This document shows positions 1 to 11,094 of a stretch of 64,000 bases of DNA, in pieces (position 1 is the first letter of the stretch; every line of letters starts with the position of its first letter). The notes under the pieces were generated by a model. It was not told the origin of the DNA and made no database searches. It saw only the letters and a program-made list of their open reading frames with translations. The position numbers and the translations under genes are program-made. The stretch comes from Trichomonas vaginalis G3 (Eukaryota > Parabasalia > Trichomonadida > Trichomonadidae): assembly GCF_026262505.1 (NCBI RefSeq), contig NC_067206.1, positions 19,799,319-19,863,318 on the forward strand, read 5' to 3'.

Positions 1-331
1 CATTATTAATATAGAAAGAATCGAATATTGTAATATTTGGATAATTGTGCTTATCATTGATTTGATCGTTTTCTATCAGTTTTTTGGAAAACTTCTCAAA
101 TCTTGGTGGAGAAGCTTCTTTGGAGAAATGAAAGCATAACAATGCAAATAAAACAAAGTAATCGATAAGTATTAACATATGAATCCCTCCATGAAACAAA
201 GTTCTAATTGATTTCATTCAATTCACTTCAATGGGAGATTGTCACTTTTTGCAAATTTGACAAATTGCAATTATTATCATTTGCTCATTACATATTATCA
301 TATTTATTGTATTATAGTTTAAAAATGTTGT
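1..331. other. AT-rich intergenic DNA, nothing recognised
   Basis: No open reading frame of useful length, RNA gene or repeat was recognised here. The sequence is low in GC like the rest of the host background. Confidence 0.4.
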
Positions 332-973
332 AAACAGAAATTCATCAAAAGTGACACCTCAGAAAAGCTAAAATATTGAATTTTTGGAACTTTTGATAGA
401 GCACGTTTTTAAATATTAATTAAAGTAAATGTATATTTTGTAAAGATTCTTTTTAATAAAAAAATAAAATTTTGAAGAAGAACACAAAATCTTCTGAAAA
501 ATAATATCACATAAACTCATATTATTTTCTAATATATAACTATTTTATATAAAAATCAAATTCAATGATCTTAAAAGCGAAGGATAAACCTCAAAATTTA
601 CGAATATAATGAGTGGGAATATAATGCTTATCTATCATAAAACCATATGAAATATCAGTTTTTGCTTTACGCCTATTCCCACTCATTATATTCGTAATTT
701 TTGAGGTTTATCCTTCGCTTTTAAGATCATTGAATTTGATTTTTATATAAAATAGTTATATATTAGAAAATAATATGAGTTTATGTGATATTATTTTTCA
801 GAAGATTTCATTCTATATGCCTATGAAAAGTACTCTCAAAACTAACTTTTTCCTAATTATAATTAAATCTAGAATATTGTCTTATGCTTAGTATTATTTC
901 ATTTTTCTCATTCAATTTAGAATTTACAAATGTCAAAAAATTGAGAGCTGTCACTTTTGATGAATTTCTGTTT
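332..973. mobile_element. Foldback element with nested inverted repeats
   Basis: A 25-bp sequence at 332-356 is repeated in inverse orientation at 949-973. Inside it, 489-621 is an almost perfect inverted copy of 674-806 (about 133 bp per arm) around a 52-bp spacer. There is no coding capacity. The nested arrangement resembles a non-autonomous foldback or MITE-type element, and the family cannot be named. No convincing target duplication was seen outside the outer repeats. Confidence 0.5.
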
Positions 974-1117
974 ATTACAAAAATCCTATTAAAACTGCTC
1001 AATATCTAAAAATTTCTGATGAATTTGCGATTCTTTTGATAAAAATATCAACATATGATATAAATGAATACAAAAATACTTTTTACTATGAATTTATATA
1101 TTTTCATACAAGAAAAC

Positions 1118-1415
1118 TTTGATTAAATTTCCAAATGAAATTAATTTAAGTAATGCTGCCATTAATGACTAATAGAAATTAAGAGCTTCGAAAAACAGAT
1201 CATCATCCCCTAATGGTTTGTTCTTAAAGATAACTTGTGGGCTATTTTGTAAGATTTAGTGCTTTTGTAGCCAATTCATCGAAATAGTTTTCTTTCTTCA
1301 ATTTCTACAAGTTGGGAATTATCCACTTTAACATAAATTTCTGTTTTTTTAGATCAATTTTAATTTTTTTTTTCTTTTCTTTTTCAAATTCACCGTCTAA
1401 TGTGATTCTTTCAAC
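1118..1415 (-). pseudogene. Fragment of a UBL/UBA-domain gene (relic copy)
   Basis: This stretch aligns by eye with the middle of the intact UBL/UBA gene at 9505-11094 (around 10450-10700 there), including the run encoding the 'NLTKW' UBA region. Its last part (about 1365-1415) matches the gene's 5' coding end near 11030-11055, so an internal segment has been deleted. It has stop codons, small indels and many substitutions, and cannot be translated. It ends just beyond the 3' end of the RRM gene. It is most likely a decayed duplicate of the gene 8 kb away or of a paralogue. Confidence 0.65.
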
Positions 1416-1428
1416 AAATACCAATACT

Positions 1429-1710
1429 TCAATTCAAATTACCATCCCAAACTGGTTTTGTTTTATCGACAAGATTTCCTTTTGTTGCAAAGGTACAATA
1501 AATGGTCTGACCGTAAATTTCAGCTCCATCCATATTATCAATTGCTGCTTCAGCATCTGATTCATAATTGAACTCGATTAATGCTTGGTTGCGGTCCATT
1601 TTCATTTTAATATCTGCAAGATCTCCGAATATTACAAACGCATCTTTGATTGTTTGCTCTGTTGTCTGAGGTGGAAGATTGCTAACTAAAATTATGCACC
1701 TATCAGTCAT
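1429..1710 (-). CDS. Small single-RRM RNA-binding protein, cyclophilin-E-like RRM
   Basis: The 93-residue protein is essentially one RNA recognition motif. RNP2 is visible as IILVSNLP (residues 6-13) and RNP1 as QALIEFNY (residues 42-49). The segment EAAIDNMDGAEIYGQTI followed by KPVWD is the pattern of the N-terminal RRM of the spliceosomal cyclophilin PPIE/Cyp33, where the same helix and tail occur. No cyclophilin domain follows, so it is either a stand-alone RRM or a truncated homologue. The proposed role is RNA or spliceosome binding in the nucleus, which is inference. The start is chosen at the only ATG in frame. Upstream on the minus strand, TTTTCATTAAAATATG contains a TCATT that resembles the trichomonad initiator element. 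Confidence 0.75.
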   Translation of the reverse strand: MTDRCIILVSNLPPQTTEQTIKDAFVIFGDLADIKMKMDRNQALIEFNYESDAEAAIDNMDGAEIYGQTIYCTFATKGNLVDKTKPVWDGNLN

Positions 1711-2148
1711 ATTTTAATGAAAATAGGTCGAACTTCTCAAATTAACGTACAGTCAGGAAAAAAAAGTTACCACGTGGTCTATAGATCATTTACCACGCAA
1801 CCGGATGGATCAACCATGGGTACATTCTTTCAAAACTTTACCAAGAAACTATTCATAGCAATTATATGATGAAAATCAGTAAAAATGAAAAAATATACAA
1901 ATATATTTTTCAATAAGCGAATAAAATCACATTAATCTTATAGATTTTCGATATCATCAAAGGCTTGATAGATGTTTCCGCTTTAGTTTGGGTTATTAAA
2001 ATAAAGTCTAAAGGTCTTCCTTTTGATGTTGAATCAGTCTTATGCTTTCCAGAAAAGAAACGGCAAACCCAAATTTTAGCTAAAAGTGACAGGGGAAAAA
2101 AACGTTTAGTATTAAAAAAAAGACCGATGAGAGCTTCGTTCGAAATAT

Positions 2149-2210
2149 AGAGGGAACTGAGAATGCGCAACCATTCTCAGGGAATATTGGATGCTATTCC
2201 CGTTCCCTCT
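2149..2210. repeat. Three-way-junction hairpin sequence
   Basis: An outer stem AGAGGGAAC/GTTCCCTCT (2149-2157 with 2202-2210) encloses two hairpins, CTGAGAAT/ATTCTCAG (2157-2164 with 2173-2180) and GGGAATA/TATTCCC (2180-2186 with 2195-2201). The fold is visible directly in the sequence. It has the same design as the larger satellite units at 35-40 kb, but no sequence similarity was noticed. Confidence 0.5.
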
Positions 2211-2251
2211 GTATGGAAAATTGAGGTTTTCAAAGGGAGTTAAAATAATAT

Positions 2252-2484
2252 CAAATTTATACTAATTTACTTCAAAATACAAAAGTATTTGACAGCTAAA
2301 ATTAGTTACTTTAGCAAGCCTATCAATACCCTTTTACGATTATTGCTACTTTTTCGAAATAAAAGTAAAAACAAATTTATACTAATTTACTTCAAAATAC
2401 AAAAGTATTTGACAGCTAAAATTAGTTACTTTAGCAAGCCTATCAATACCCTTTTACGATTATTGTTACTTTTTCGAAATAAAA
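2252..2484. repeat. Tandem duplication, two copies with 120-bp period
   Basis: The 113-bp sequence starting at 2252 is repeated at 2372 with a single visible difference (ttgctac versus ttgttac). Both copies are non-coding. The open frame that spans them simply repeats itself and is not judged to be a gene. Confidence 0.75.
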
Positions 2485-2584
2485 TAAATTTATTATCAAA
2501 AACCTTTTTTTTCTTAGTAAAAATAAACGAAATTTTTTACCTTATGAACTTTTGATGGAAATATGCAAATTTAAAATAATAAAG

Positions 2585-2713
2585 AAAGCCGCGAGCTAAG
2601 CGATCGGCTTAGTTCGAAGATTTTGATTCAAATCTTTGCTGATCTGTAATTCGCGGAAGCCGCGAGCGAATCGAGCGGCTTAGGTTTAAGATTTTGATTC
2701 AAATCTTTGCTTA
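2585..2713. repeat. Diverged tandem duplication, 71-bp period
   Basis: Two imperfect copies (gccgcgagc at 2588 and at 2659) share a conserved second half, gattttgattcaaatctttgc. Each copy also has a short GC-rich stretch that can fold on itself (GCCGCGAGC with the later GGCTTA region only partly). No function is assigned. Confidence 0.55.
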
Positions 2714-5371
2714 TATTCCTTAAGGATACCCTTACGTGTCAGATTTTTTGCGCATACGAAGAAGTCATGCTAGACATGAGCTATAAACCTGAAATTTTAG
2801 CAACATATTTAAAACTTTTTAAACTACAATACACTTTAATATTCAAGAACAAAAATATTCTTTTTAGAAATTACATAATTATTTTATGTGAAATCTATAT
2901 AAAAACATATTTTGCGAGCGTAACTTTTTTCTTTATAAGCACCTTATATGACTGATAAACTGTGAAGGCACATAATTGTTAATTCATAGAGTTGATATGT
3001 TTCCAAAATTGAGAGGAAATTTGAAAATTGAATACCCTTTCAATTCAATTTTCAAAAGATATCAGCTCCTTCAATAATTGAAGGACGATTTTGATCATTT
3101 GCTCTTAAAACAAGTATGCCATGGAGAAAAAAGTTACGCTCGCAAATCTGAAATATAACTATCATATAAAAAAATTAAATTTCTAATTTTTTACTCTATA
3201 GATATTATTGGCCACTTGTGTAATGCATAAAAGTTTATGTCATATGCATACATTTGGAAGTATGGGAGACGAGGGAAATTACTTCTATGAGGCACTAGGA
3301 TTTTTAAAAATTTCTCTATCGGACTCACCATTCAATTTCTCGAAAATTAAAAAAAAATCAATAATAGCTAAAATGTATTATGCATAACAAATTTTAATGT
3401 TACACGGTATTTTTTGAACTTCATGACATGAATTTTCTTTATATTATTTTTTTTTTGGATTTTCTATGATTTATGCGATAGGCTGGAACAACATTGTAAG
3501 TGCAATGATATCATTTATAGAGAAATCTAAAACTTCAGCATTCAGAACTCGCAACCACAAAAATATTCATTTGCTAAGTAAGTAAAGTTGATTAAGTTCG
3601 ACACTTAGCTTTTATACGTAAAACCAAGTGTGTATTGTTATTTCTTGTTAAATTATTGAGAAAAAACTAAATTGTAAGAGAAACGATACTGATTATTGAA
3701 ATAATATTGAGGGTAGCTGCAGATTTCTTCATTAACATGCCGGAAATTTGTTAATCTTGGTTTTCTATCATAAAATCTGTCGAAGAATCTAAAAACGGAG
3801 ATATGAAATAGAGATCATGTAAATCTAGAGTATCCTGTCAGAAAAATAGACTAAGCATGTAACCCTTTTTTGGTCATAAACACTTTTTACCACTTAGTCA
3901 TACAGATGATCATTAAATTTAAACGAGCACTTTTTGTCAGAATAGATTCTTTTACAAAGACAGAAGATTTTAGTATTATTTAATATTAGTGCTGTAGCAA
4001 AATTCAAAAAACGGTGAAAATTCAGTGAATTTGTGAATTCACATTTTTTTTTCGACATTTTTCTTGATATATCCATGCACATTAAGAACACAGCTTTGAT
4101 ACGCTTAAAAAAGCATATTTCATATGAAATTGTTAAAGAAATAAACAATTTATATAAAAATTGCACTTATGGGCAGTTTAGATATATAATTTATATATAA
4201 CATATATACAAATCCATAGACAAAGTGCAATAACTACAATGTTGTAGAAAAATTACAGCAGAAATACTGACTTTTTGAAGGATAATAAGAATTCTTCTAA
4301 ATGTTGTATTTTTATAATTTGATTGATTTTTTTTACTATTTCATTAATCTTTTATGAATAATAATTATTTTTAATATATGTGCTATTAAAATTTCAAATT
4401 TTGACTAATATATCTAAGTTATCTGAACGAAACATTTAGAAAATATCATACTTACATTGAAATAGCAAGTAGAGCATATTAATAGCAAGTTTCTTGGCTT
4501 TATATCTATCATCTATTGTTGTTTGATCAAACAAAATTCACTCTATTATATGGTGTCAATTAATTAAAACAATTTTTAATAGTTATTTATTTAGTGCGAA
4601 TAAGTGCAAACTCATAAATGAATAACTTAATAGTAGAAATGAATTATCTGATATAAATCTCACATTTTGTCCATCAGAAATACTTTAATTGCATACGCAT
4701 AACTATTAGTAATACGTCTGGAGTGTCAATTAATAACAATCCCACAACAAGTAAAATTCAGATTTTTATTAAACTTATTTTTTCCTAAAAGTTTTCTCAA
4801 ATTACTATATATACATATGTGGATAAAATAATAGTAATATTGTAAAAAATTAGATAATTTTTTTATTTGAGAACCTCTCAAAAGTTCATTCAATTTATCA
4901 ATTGTTTCAGTTTGATGTATATTCATTTCTGGAGCCTAAAACTTTAGCAATCATGACAATATCATATTCTCTTTCTAACTACGCAATGTAAGGGTATCCT
5001 TAAATTCTTTATGAAACTCGCAACAGTTCCATAAAAAATTTTAAATTCTAAACTGTCGAAATTACCGATCGGTAATCACACCCTTCACGGGTGTGTCACT
5101 TTTAGCTAAAATTACCCCTACTCAATAAATAAACGTTAAATCATTTACAAAAATTTTATGTTCAATCAATAAGATGCAGATTATTTTTTAATTTCTATCT
5201 TCTAAATTTTTGTAATTGTTATCACAAATATTGAATTGTTATACAATTTCGCTTTCAATATAAATTTTATTTGTCAGAAAAAATTAAACTCTCTTGTTAC
5301 TTGGCATAATGATTCTATTTATACACAATATTTCTTAATTTATTTAAAAATAAATATAAATACTTCTCAAA

Positions 5372-8300
5372 ATGTCTGGAATTGCGAATATCACGTTTGG
5401 GGAATGGTTCCAAACAATATATTCAGATATTTTTGGTGTATTCCAGATGTATAGGAGTGTGTATTGTCATCGTGCAAAATTGGCTTTCCTTTGCCAACAA
5501 TTAAGCAATTTCCAAAAATCAATGGGGCAAATCGAAATACCGTCAGACAGTCCATCACCTCAACAGATACAAAGGTTCAGAGATCTATTAAAATACATCA
5601 GTGATCTTAGAAATTTATTTGCATGTCTTGATGCGTCCCATTTCGTTGAATTTGTATCAACTGCAAATGAAAAATACGTCAAATCGTTCGTCTCTAACTT
5701 TTGCAAGGAATTTAATAAGGTTTGCAGTGATTTTCCATTTTTAAAACAAGAACCTTTTATTGAAGATAAAGCTCAAGAAATTACAGATGATATAGCTGAT
5801 TTACAAGATATGATTCGGAAAATTTCAGGAATCTTGCAAGATCCATCAGTTCCATCGCAACTTACTGTTTTATTACAGTGTAGATTAGGCGAATACCAGA
5901 ATGCACTCAAAGAATTGAACACTGAGTTGGCTAGTTGCAATACTATATCTAAATCTCTTAATGGAGAGATGCTTAGACAAAGATTAGAATTACCTGATTC
6001 ATTTTATCTACAAAAAAGAGACTTTGTCCTTAAAAAGAAGATTGGATCTGGCGGATTTGCAGATGTATATGAAGGCATTCAGCAAAGCACTCAAAAAGTT
6101 GTGGCCATCAAAATTTTACATAATAATGAAATTAGTGAGAGTTTATTCAAATCATTCAAACGAGAAATCGAAATTCAGTCGAAACTTAAGAACTTTGCTA
6201 TTCTTGAACTTGTTGGTGTTTGTCTTGAAGCTCCATTTTATATCGCTACTGAATTTATGCCAAAAGATTGTTTGTTTAAACGTATTCACTCACAAACAAA
6301 GCTCGAACCTACAAAGAAAACAATTATTGCATTAGGATGCGCAATTGCATTATCATATATGCACAAATTGGATTATATTCATAGAGATATCAAGTCTCTC
6401 AACATTTTACTTGATGCTGATGACTATCCGAAGATCTGCGATTTCGGTATGTCTAGAAAATTATTGCATCAAGAATTAATGACAGGAGGAATTGGAACCG
6501 CACAATGGGAAGCACCAGAAGTTATTAGTAATCAAATGTATACAGAGAAATGTGATGTTTACTCTTATGGTATCTTATTATGGGAAATCTTAACTGGAGA
6601 AGTTCCTTTCCGCGGTCTAACCCAGATGCAGGTCGCCTCAGATGTTGTAGGAAATTCACATCGTCCAGTCATTCCTAATGTTGCTCCTCCAAAAATTACG
6701 AAGATGATTAAATTATGTTGGGAACAAGATCCAAACAGAAGACCTTCAATGGAAACAGTTGCCAGCGCTATTGCTTGCGGAGAAGTTGTATTTCCAGGTA
6801 CTCATATGTCTGAAGTTCAAGCTTATCTAACAAGATTTGGTAATGATCCACTTGTTTCCGGAATTATTGAGTTATCAAGTGGCAAAGATCACCAGAACTC
6901 AGGCAGAATTTACAATCCAAGAGTCAAGAATTCTCCAACACACAGTAATGAGTTGAAATTCCAAAACAGAACTCAATCCGCGAGAGTTGAAACAACTCCA
7001 AGTGAAGTCAAACTTCTCAACATGATTGATTTGAACAAACCAAATGAAGCATTAATTCCAACTCTCATTGAGATGCTCAAGAACGAAGACAATGAGCCTG
7101 TTATCAGTTTAATCTGTGATCTTGCAGAGAATCCTGAATGGTGCAGAGAATTCACGAAATCTGATTTAATCAGTAGATTAACAATAATTCTTTCTAATAC
7201 AACATCACCTGTAATTGCTGCAAAAATCTATGCAGTTTTCCATAAAATGCAAATTGCAAAAGTTGATATTTCTTCAACATACAATGCGATCTTTTCATCA
7301 TTCCAGAAAATCGGTGATACATCGATGTTTGATGTTCTTAATCTAGTAACTTGTGCAACAAAAGATGGTGTTGAAATTCCAATCAATGAAGCAATAATCT
7401 CAAAATTAGCTGCTTTCTTACAGGCAGGAAACATGAATCATAGAACAATGGCTGTTGATATCTTCCAGCAATTAATTTCAAAATGCGATAATCCAAAGTT
7501 GTTTATTTCAATATTTGGACCATCAATTGCAAACTTAATTCCTGGGGGTGGAATTCTTTCAAAAACAATCATAATCGTTACTCATCTAATCATCACAGGA
7601 AAACTTGAGTCAGAGTTCATTGCTGCTGGTGGTTTCATGAGTTTTCTGCAATTATTTACAACAAAAGATCCAAGAATTCCTGAATTAAATGAGAATGACA
7701 GAAAAAGAGTTTTTCATTCATTCCTTTCTTTGTTGAAAGTTCCTTTGAATGAAAAGATTTTGCTAGAATTTGCAAATTTGTTACTTAAAACATTGACATG
7801 TTTAAGTGGAGATGAAGTTGTTCATTTTGTTGCAGCAACAACACATACTTTCGTGAAACCAGATCTTTCTCCTGTTATTCTCGCAAAATATGCAGAATTC
7901 ATCAAGAAATGTCTTGAAAATCCAGAAATCAGAGTTGTTTTGATTGCTTTGAAAGTTAAATACTACTTCTTAATGAATGAGAAAACAAGATATTCCTTCT
8001 TAGATTCTGGAGAAAGATTGACAGAACTATTAAATCCGAAAGATGAAGCTGTATCTGCTTTGGCTGCTTCTTGTTTAATCTTCTTTTACGCATCAATTGA
8101 AGGAGAAGATTATCTCAAGCTACTCAACCAAAATCTCTTCCAATACATGTATTACTGCTTGTCTTCTGAGTTCAGACTAACACCATACGCATTGAGATTG
8201 TTTGGAACAATATCGATGACATACGATGGAGCTGCTTTCCTTCAATCAAATCAGATTCCTCAATTGGCAGGAAATTTCATGTGTTCGAACACTCCAGAAA

Positions 8301-8833
8301 TCAAATTACTTGGATTCAAAGCTTTCTCGACTTATGTCGTTACGTATCCAATGTCTGAAACAGCTTTGGCAGCAATTCAGATATCAATCCAATCATTGGC
8401 AAATACATCTTTGGCTCCTTATCCTCTGTTAATGCTCAGTTCATTGATTGTCTGTCCGATCGCTGCTATAAACATTGCTCCAAATATTGGATATTTGATT
8501 AAAATGTTGGATTTAGCAGATGGATCTCACAGACTTTTGATTTTGAGATTGTTGACAAAGATATTTGGAATTCTGGAAGCAAGAGATTATTTCAATGACA
8601 CAAATGCTTTGGTAGAACTCTTCAATAAAGCGGAAACATTCTTCGGAACGAAGTATTGGTGGAGATTAGTCAAATTAATTGATGTGTCAACAGGAACAAC
8701 AACAGGATTAAGAGCAATTGCTCAATCAAATGTTATTGAAGTTCTCAAACAAGCAATTCAGCTCAGAAATATCACGACAAAACAAAAACGTCATATCAAC
8801 AGAGTTTTTGTTCGAATTCAGCAAATTTCATAA
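5372..8833 (+). CDS. TKL-family protein kinase with long helical-repeat tail
   Basis: The protein has 1153 residues. An N-terminal helical region (about 1-205) precedes a kinase domain at about 217-470. All key residues are present: glycine loop GSGGFADVY (225-233), VAIK lysine 247, HRDIKSLN with Asp339, DFG (357-359) and APE (381-383), followed by a tyrosine-kinase-like C-lobe. The short HRDIKSLNILL and GTAQWEAPEV signatures place it in the TKL group rather than among true tyrosine kinases. The remaining 670 residues are Leu/Ile-rich paired helices resembling armadillo/HEAT repeats, probably a scaffold or regulatory solenoid. This architecture is common and greatly expanded in trichomonads. 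Serine/threonine phosphorylation is expected, and the substrate is unknown. The start ATG follows ACTTCTCAAA, and the upstream sequence is in-frame non-coding AT-rich DNA. Confidence 0.9.
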   Translation: MSGIANITFGEWFQTIYSDIFGVFQMYRSVYCHRAKLAFLCQQLSNFQKSMGQIEIPSDSPSPQQIQRFRDLLKYISDLRNLFACLDASHFVEFVSTANEKYVKSFVSNFCKEFNKVCSDFPFLKQEPFIEDKAQEITDDIADLQDMIRKISGILQDPSVPSQLTVLLQCRLGEYQNALKELNTELASCNTISKSLNGEMLRQRLELPDSFYLQKRDFVLKKKIGSGGFADVYEGIQQSTQKVVAIKILHNNEISESLFKSFKREIEIQSKLKNFAILELVGVCLEAPFYIATEFMPKDCLFKRIHSQTKLEPTKKTIIALGCAIALSYMHKLDYIHRDIKSLNILLDADDYPKICDFGMSRKLLHQELMTGGIGTAQWEAPEVISNQMYTEKCDVYSYGILLWEILTGEVPFRGLTQMQVASDVVGNSHRPVIPNVAPPKITKMIKLCWEQDPNRRPSMETVASAIACGEVVFPGTHMSEVQAYLTRFGNDPLVSGIIELSSGKDHQNSGRIYNPRVKNSPTHSNELKFQNRTQSARVETTPSEVKLLNMIDLNKPNEALIPTLIEMLKNEDNEPVISLICDLAENPEWCREFTKSDLISRLTIILSNTTSPVIAAKIYAVFHKMQIAKVDISSTYNAIFSSFQKIGDTSMFDVLNLVTCATKDGVEIPINEAIISKLAAFLQAGNMNHRTMAVDIFQQLISKCDNPKLFISIFGPSIANLIPGGGILSKTIIIVTHLIITGKLESEFIAAGGFMSFLQLFTTKDPRIPELNENDRKRVFHSFLSLLKVPLNEKILLEFANLLLKTLTCLSGDEVVHFVAATTHTFVKPDLSPVILAKYAEFIKKCLENPEIRVVLIALKVKYYFLMNEKTRYSFLDSGERLTELLNPKDEAVSALAASCLIFFYASIEGEDYLKLLNQNLFQYMYYCLSSEFRLTPYALRLFGTISMTYDGAAFLQSNQIPQLAGNFMCSNTPEIKLLGFKAFSTYVVTYPMSETALAAIQISIQSLANTSLAPYPLLMLSSLIVCPIAAINIAPNIGYLIKMLDLADGSHRLLILRLLTKIFGILEARDYFNDTNALVELFNKAETFFGTKYWWRLVKLIDVSTGTTTGLRAIAQSNVIEVLKQAIQLRNITTKQKRHINRVFVRIQQIS

Positions 8834-9504
8834 ATATATATTTTATAATTTTTTTATCTGAAATAAACATATAAAAGATATTCTAATGAATATTGTTTTT
8901 ATTCCACGTGTTTATTTACCGAGTGCTTGTGAAGTCCATCATTACATAATGTATGAAAGATGATAAAAACAAAAAAAAATCTCAGAAATATATTTGGAAT
9001 TCTCGAATTTTTTGGACTTCAGGAGAACAAATGAAAGTTTTTAATATCAACTTCTGATGAAAGCCAATTAACGAAATAAGGTTCACCAAACATTGGTGTA
9101 CTATTAAAATAGTATTTAACTTTTTTTTGGCCCTTACCGATCCAAATTTGTAATTTACCATAACGTTTCAAGTCCTGAACAAAATGCTGGCACACACTAT
9201 GTGAAGTTTATTCAAGAGATAATAATTCGAGCTATTAGAAATTATTGATAATTCTCAAAGCATGATATTTGATATTAAAAGAGAAATTAAGTAAATTGAA
9301 CTCTCAACCTCAGCTGAATCACTGACATAGAATATAATTATATGTTTGTAACCAAAAACATGAGATAGGACCGCTGAACTAAGTAAGAATATCCCATCTG
9401 GTGAAACAAAAGATTAAAACACTTAGATCATCTGGTGACGGGTTTTTCCTGCACTTATAAAAAAATAAAAAATTAAAAAGTGATTTATTATAAAAACAGA
9501 ATTT
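8834..9504. other. Intergenic DNA, nothing recognised
   Basis: This is AT-rich sequence between the 3' ends of the convergent kinase and UBL/UBA genes. No RNA gene, repeat or further open frame could be supported. Confidence 0.4.
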
Positions 9505-11094
9505 TTAGTGAGCTTCTTCGTCTAACTGGGCCAAAACCTTCTGCACGTCATTGCCGTATGCTTCTAATAAGAACACAGATGCGTTTGGATCGAAGTCACC
9601 TATTACAGAGAGCAGTTCCGCAGCTTTCTCTGGGTCCATGGCTTCGATATCTCTGCCGAAAGAGTTGTTCAGTTCGAAAAATTTCTTTCCAGTGATAAAA
9701 CCGTTAGAAATTCCATATTTTACGATATCTTCCACAGGAACAGGCTTCGGAATTCCCAAACAAGCAGCGAACAAGTCAGGATACATGTAAAACTCTGGAT
9801 TCTTCAGTTTCAAGTACTTTAGAAACTCCAAAAACTTTGATGAATCTTTCTGTGACTGTTGCAACAGAGTTAGAGCATCGCCAACACGAATATTAGTTAA
9901 AATATTGGCTGTTGTGATCGTTGGATTGGGATTTAGACCTCTACTTCGCTCAATATTCTCTAATTCTTGGTTAATAATTGAATCTACGGCTCTTTCTATG
10001 GAACCCTTACAAGCAATGAGGGCTCTCATGGCCGTGTTCATGTTAAAACCTATTTCCATGATCTGTTGGACGTTTTCTTTGTTGGTATATTCTGGATAAA
10101 CTGTTTTTTGCTGTAAAATGCCTTCTTTTATTGCTTGGTTCTTGATTTCAGTGACGTTCAAGCCGGAAAGAGGCGTAGAATCGATGTTTACTATATAGTC
10201 TGAGTTATTATAAAATAATGCTGCGGAAATTGAGACCAAAAATGGATGTTTCGCCTTGTTATCCTTCCATCTCTGCTCTATTACTTGGTTTTCAACGAAT
10301 CCATACTCCAAAGCCAGTTTTTTGTGGGAATCTGTTTTGAAAATTTGATTAAAATCATGAGTTCTTGCGTAAGAATCGATTAAACCATCGAAGACCTTCA
10401 TTTCAGCCTCTTTGGCCGCGTTTTCAAGGGATTTCTTGTATTCTTGAAATGATTCTTTGATTGAATTTCCAAATGAACTCAATTTAAGTAATGCTGCGCT
10501 TAATGATTCAAAGGAGTTAAGGATTTCTGAAAGGAGAGCTTCATCCTCTAATAATTTGTTCTTAAGGATAACTCTGGCTTCTCTTGTGTTCCATTTTGTA
10601 AGATTTAGTGCTTTTGTAGCTAATTCGTCGGAATAACCCTCTTTCCTCAATTTCACAAGCTGGGCAACATCTGTTTTGACATGGATTTCGGCGTTTTTAA
10701 GCTCCATTGCTGGAATTGATTCAATAATTTTTCCTTTAAATTCGAATTCTATAACTGTATCCGAGCTAAATGTCTCTGTTCGGAGAAGTATTTGCTCTAA
10801 GTCGTCACTTGTTTGCCATGGCTTCAGTAAAACTGGGATTTCTTTTGTTTTTAGAATTAATTTAATGGGAATTGATACTGATGTATATAGAATATCACCA
10901 ACCTCATCTACTCGTTTTGATTGGTTAACAATAACTGCGTTTTCTATGTATTCGAACGTCATATTTTCAAATTCTTTCTTTTCTTTTACGATTTCGTTTT
11001 TAATACTTGAAACAAGTGTATCCTTAGGGAATTCTAATGTAATTCTTTCAGCAAGAAATGAAAATACAAAAGTCTTCTTAACTTTATCACTCAT
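9505..11094 (-). CDS. Ubiquitin-like/UBA multidomain protein
   Basis: The protein has 529 residues. The N-terminus (about 1-85) has the spacing and pattern of a divergent ubiquitin-like fold. At least two UBA-type three-helix segments follow, one around residues 137-178 (LRKEGYSDELATKAL) and one around 336-378 (MEIGFNMNTAMRAL with the typical GF and alanine positions). A helical stretch near 400-450 (LKYLKLKNPEFYMYP) recalls the STI1/XPC-binding domain of RAD23-like shuttles, and a last UBA-like helix bundle lies near the C-terminus (LLEAYGNDVQKVLAQL). This order fits a proteasome-shuttle protein of the RAD23/UBQLN/NUB1 type that carries ubiquitylated clients to the proteasome. The exact subfamily cannot be fixed by eye. 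A decayed fragment of the same gene lies at 1118-1415. Confidence 0.7.
   Translation of the reverse strand: MSDKVKKTFVFSFLAERITLEFPKDTLVSSIKNEIVKEKKEFENMTFEYIENAVIVNQSKRVDEVGDILYTSVSIPIKLILKTKEIPVLLKPWQTSDDLEQILLRTETFSSDTVIEFEFKGKIIESIPAMELKNAEIHVKTDVAQLVKLRKEGYSDELATKALNLTKWNTREARVILKNKLLEDEALLSEILNSFESLSAALLKLSSFGNSIKESFQEYKKSLENAAKEAEMKVFDGLIDSYARTHDFNQIFKTDSHKKLALEYGFVENQVIEQRWKDNKAKHPFLVSISAALFYNNSDYIVNIDSTPLSGLNVTEIKNQAIKEGILQQKTVYPEYTNKENVQQIMEIGFNMNTAMRALIACKGSIERAVDSIINQELENIERSRGLNPNPTITTANILTNIRVGDALTLLQQSQKDSSKFLEFLKYLKLKNPEFYMYPDLFAACLGIPKPVPVEDIVKYGISNGFITGKKFFELNNSFGRDIEAMDPEKAAELLSVIGDFDPNASVFLLEAYGNDVQKVLAQLDEEAH

Larger units (their letters stand above)
2073..5112. mobile_element. 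Possible element bounded by inverted repeats
   Basis: A 19-bp sequence at 2073-2091 (centre TTTTAGCTAAAAGTGACA) recurs inverted at 5094-5112. Nested within it, a 16-bp sequence at 2720-2735 recurs inverted at 4988-5003. The 3 kb between them has no credible gene. Short open frames at 2289, 2707, 3894 and 4726 have low-complexity composition and no recognisable motif. Either pair could be the ends of a transposon remnant, but no target duplication was confirmed. Confidence 0.25.

Noticed and set aside
1910-2170. 86-codon minus-strand and 61-codon plus-strand frames resembling a transposase fragment (GRPLDFILI)
   Set aside because: The similarity is only a few residues, no catalytic motif is present, and both strands are open over the same stretch.
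2289-2555. 88-codon open frame with internal repeat
   Set aside because: It merely spans the 120-bp tandem duplication and changes character outside it.
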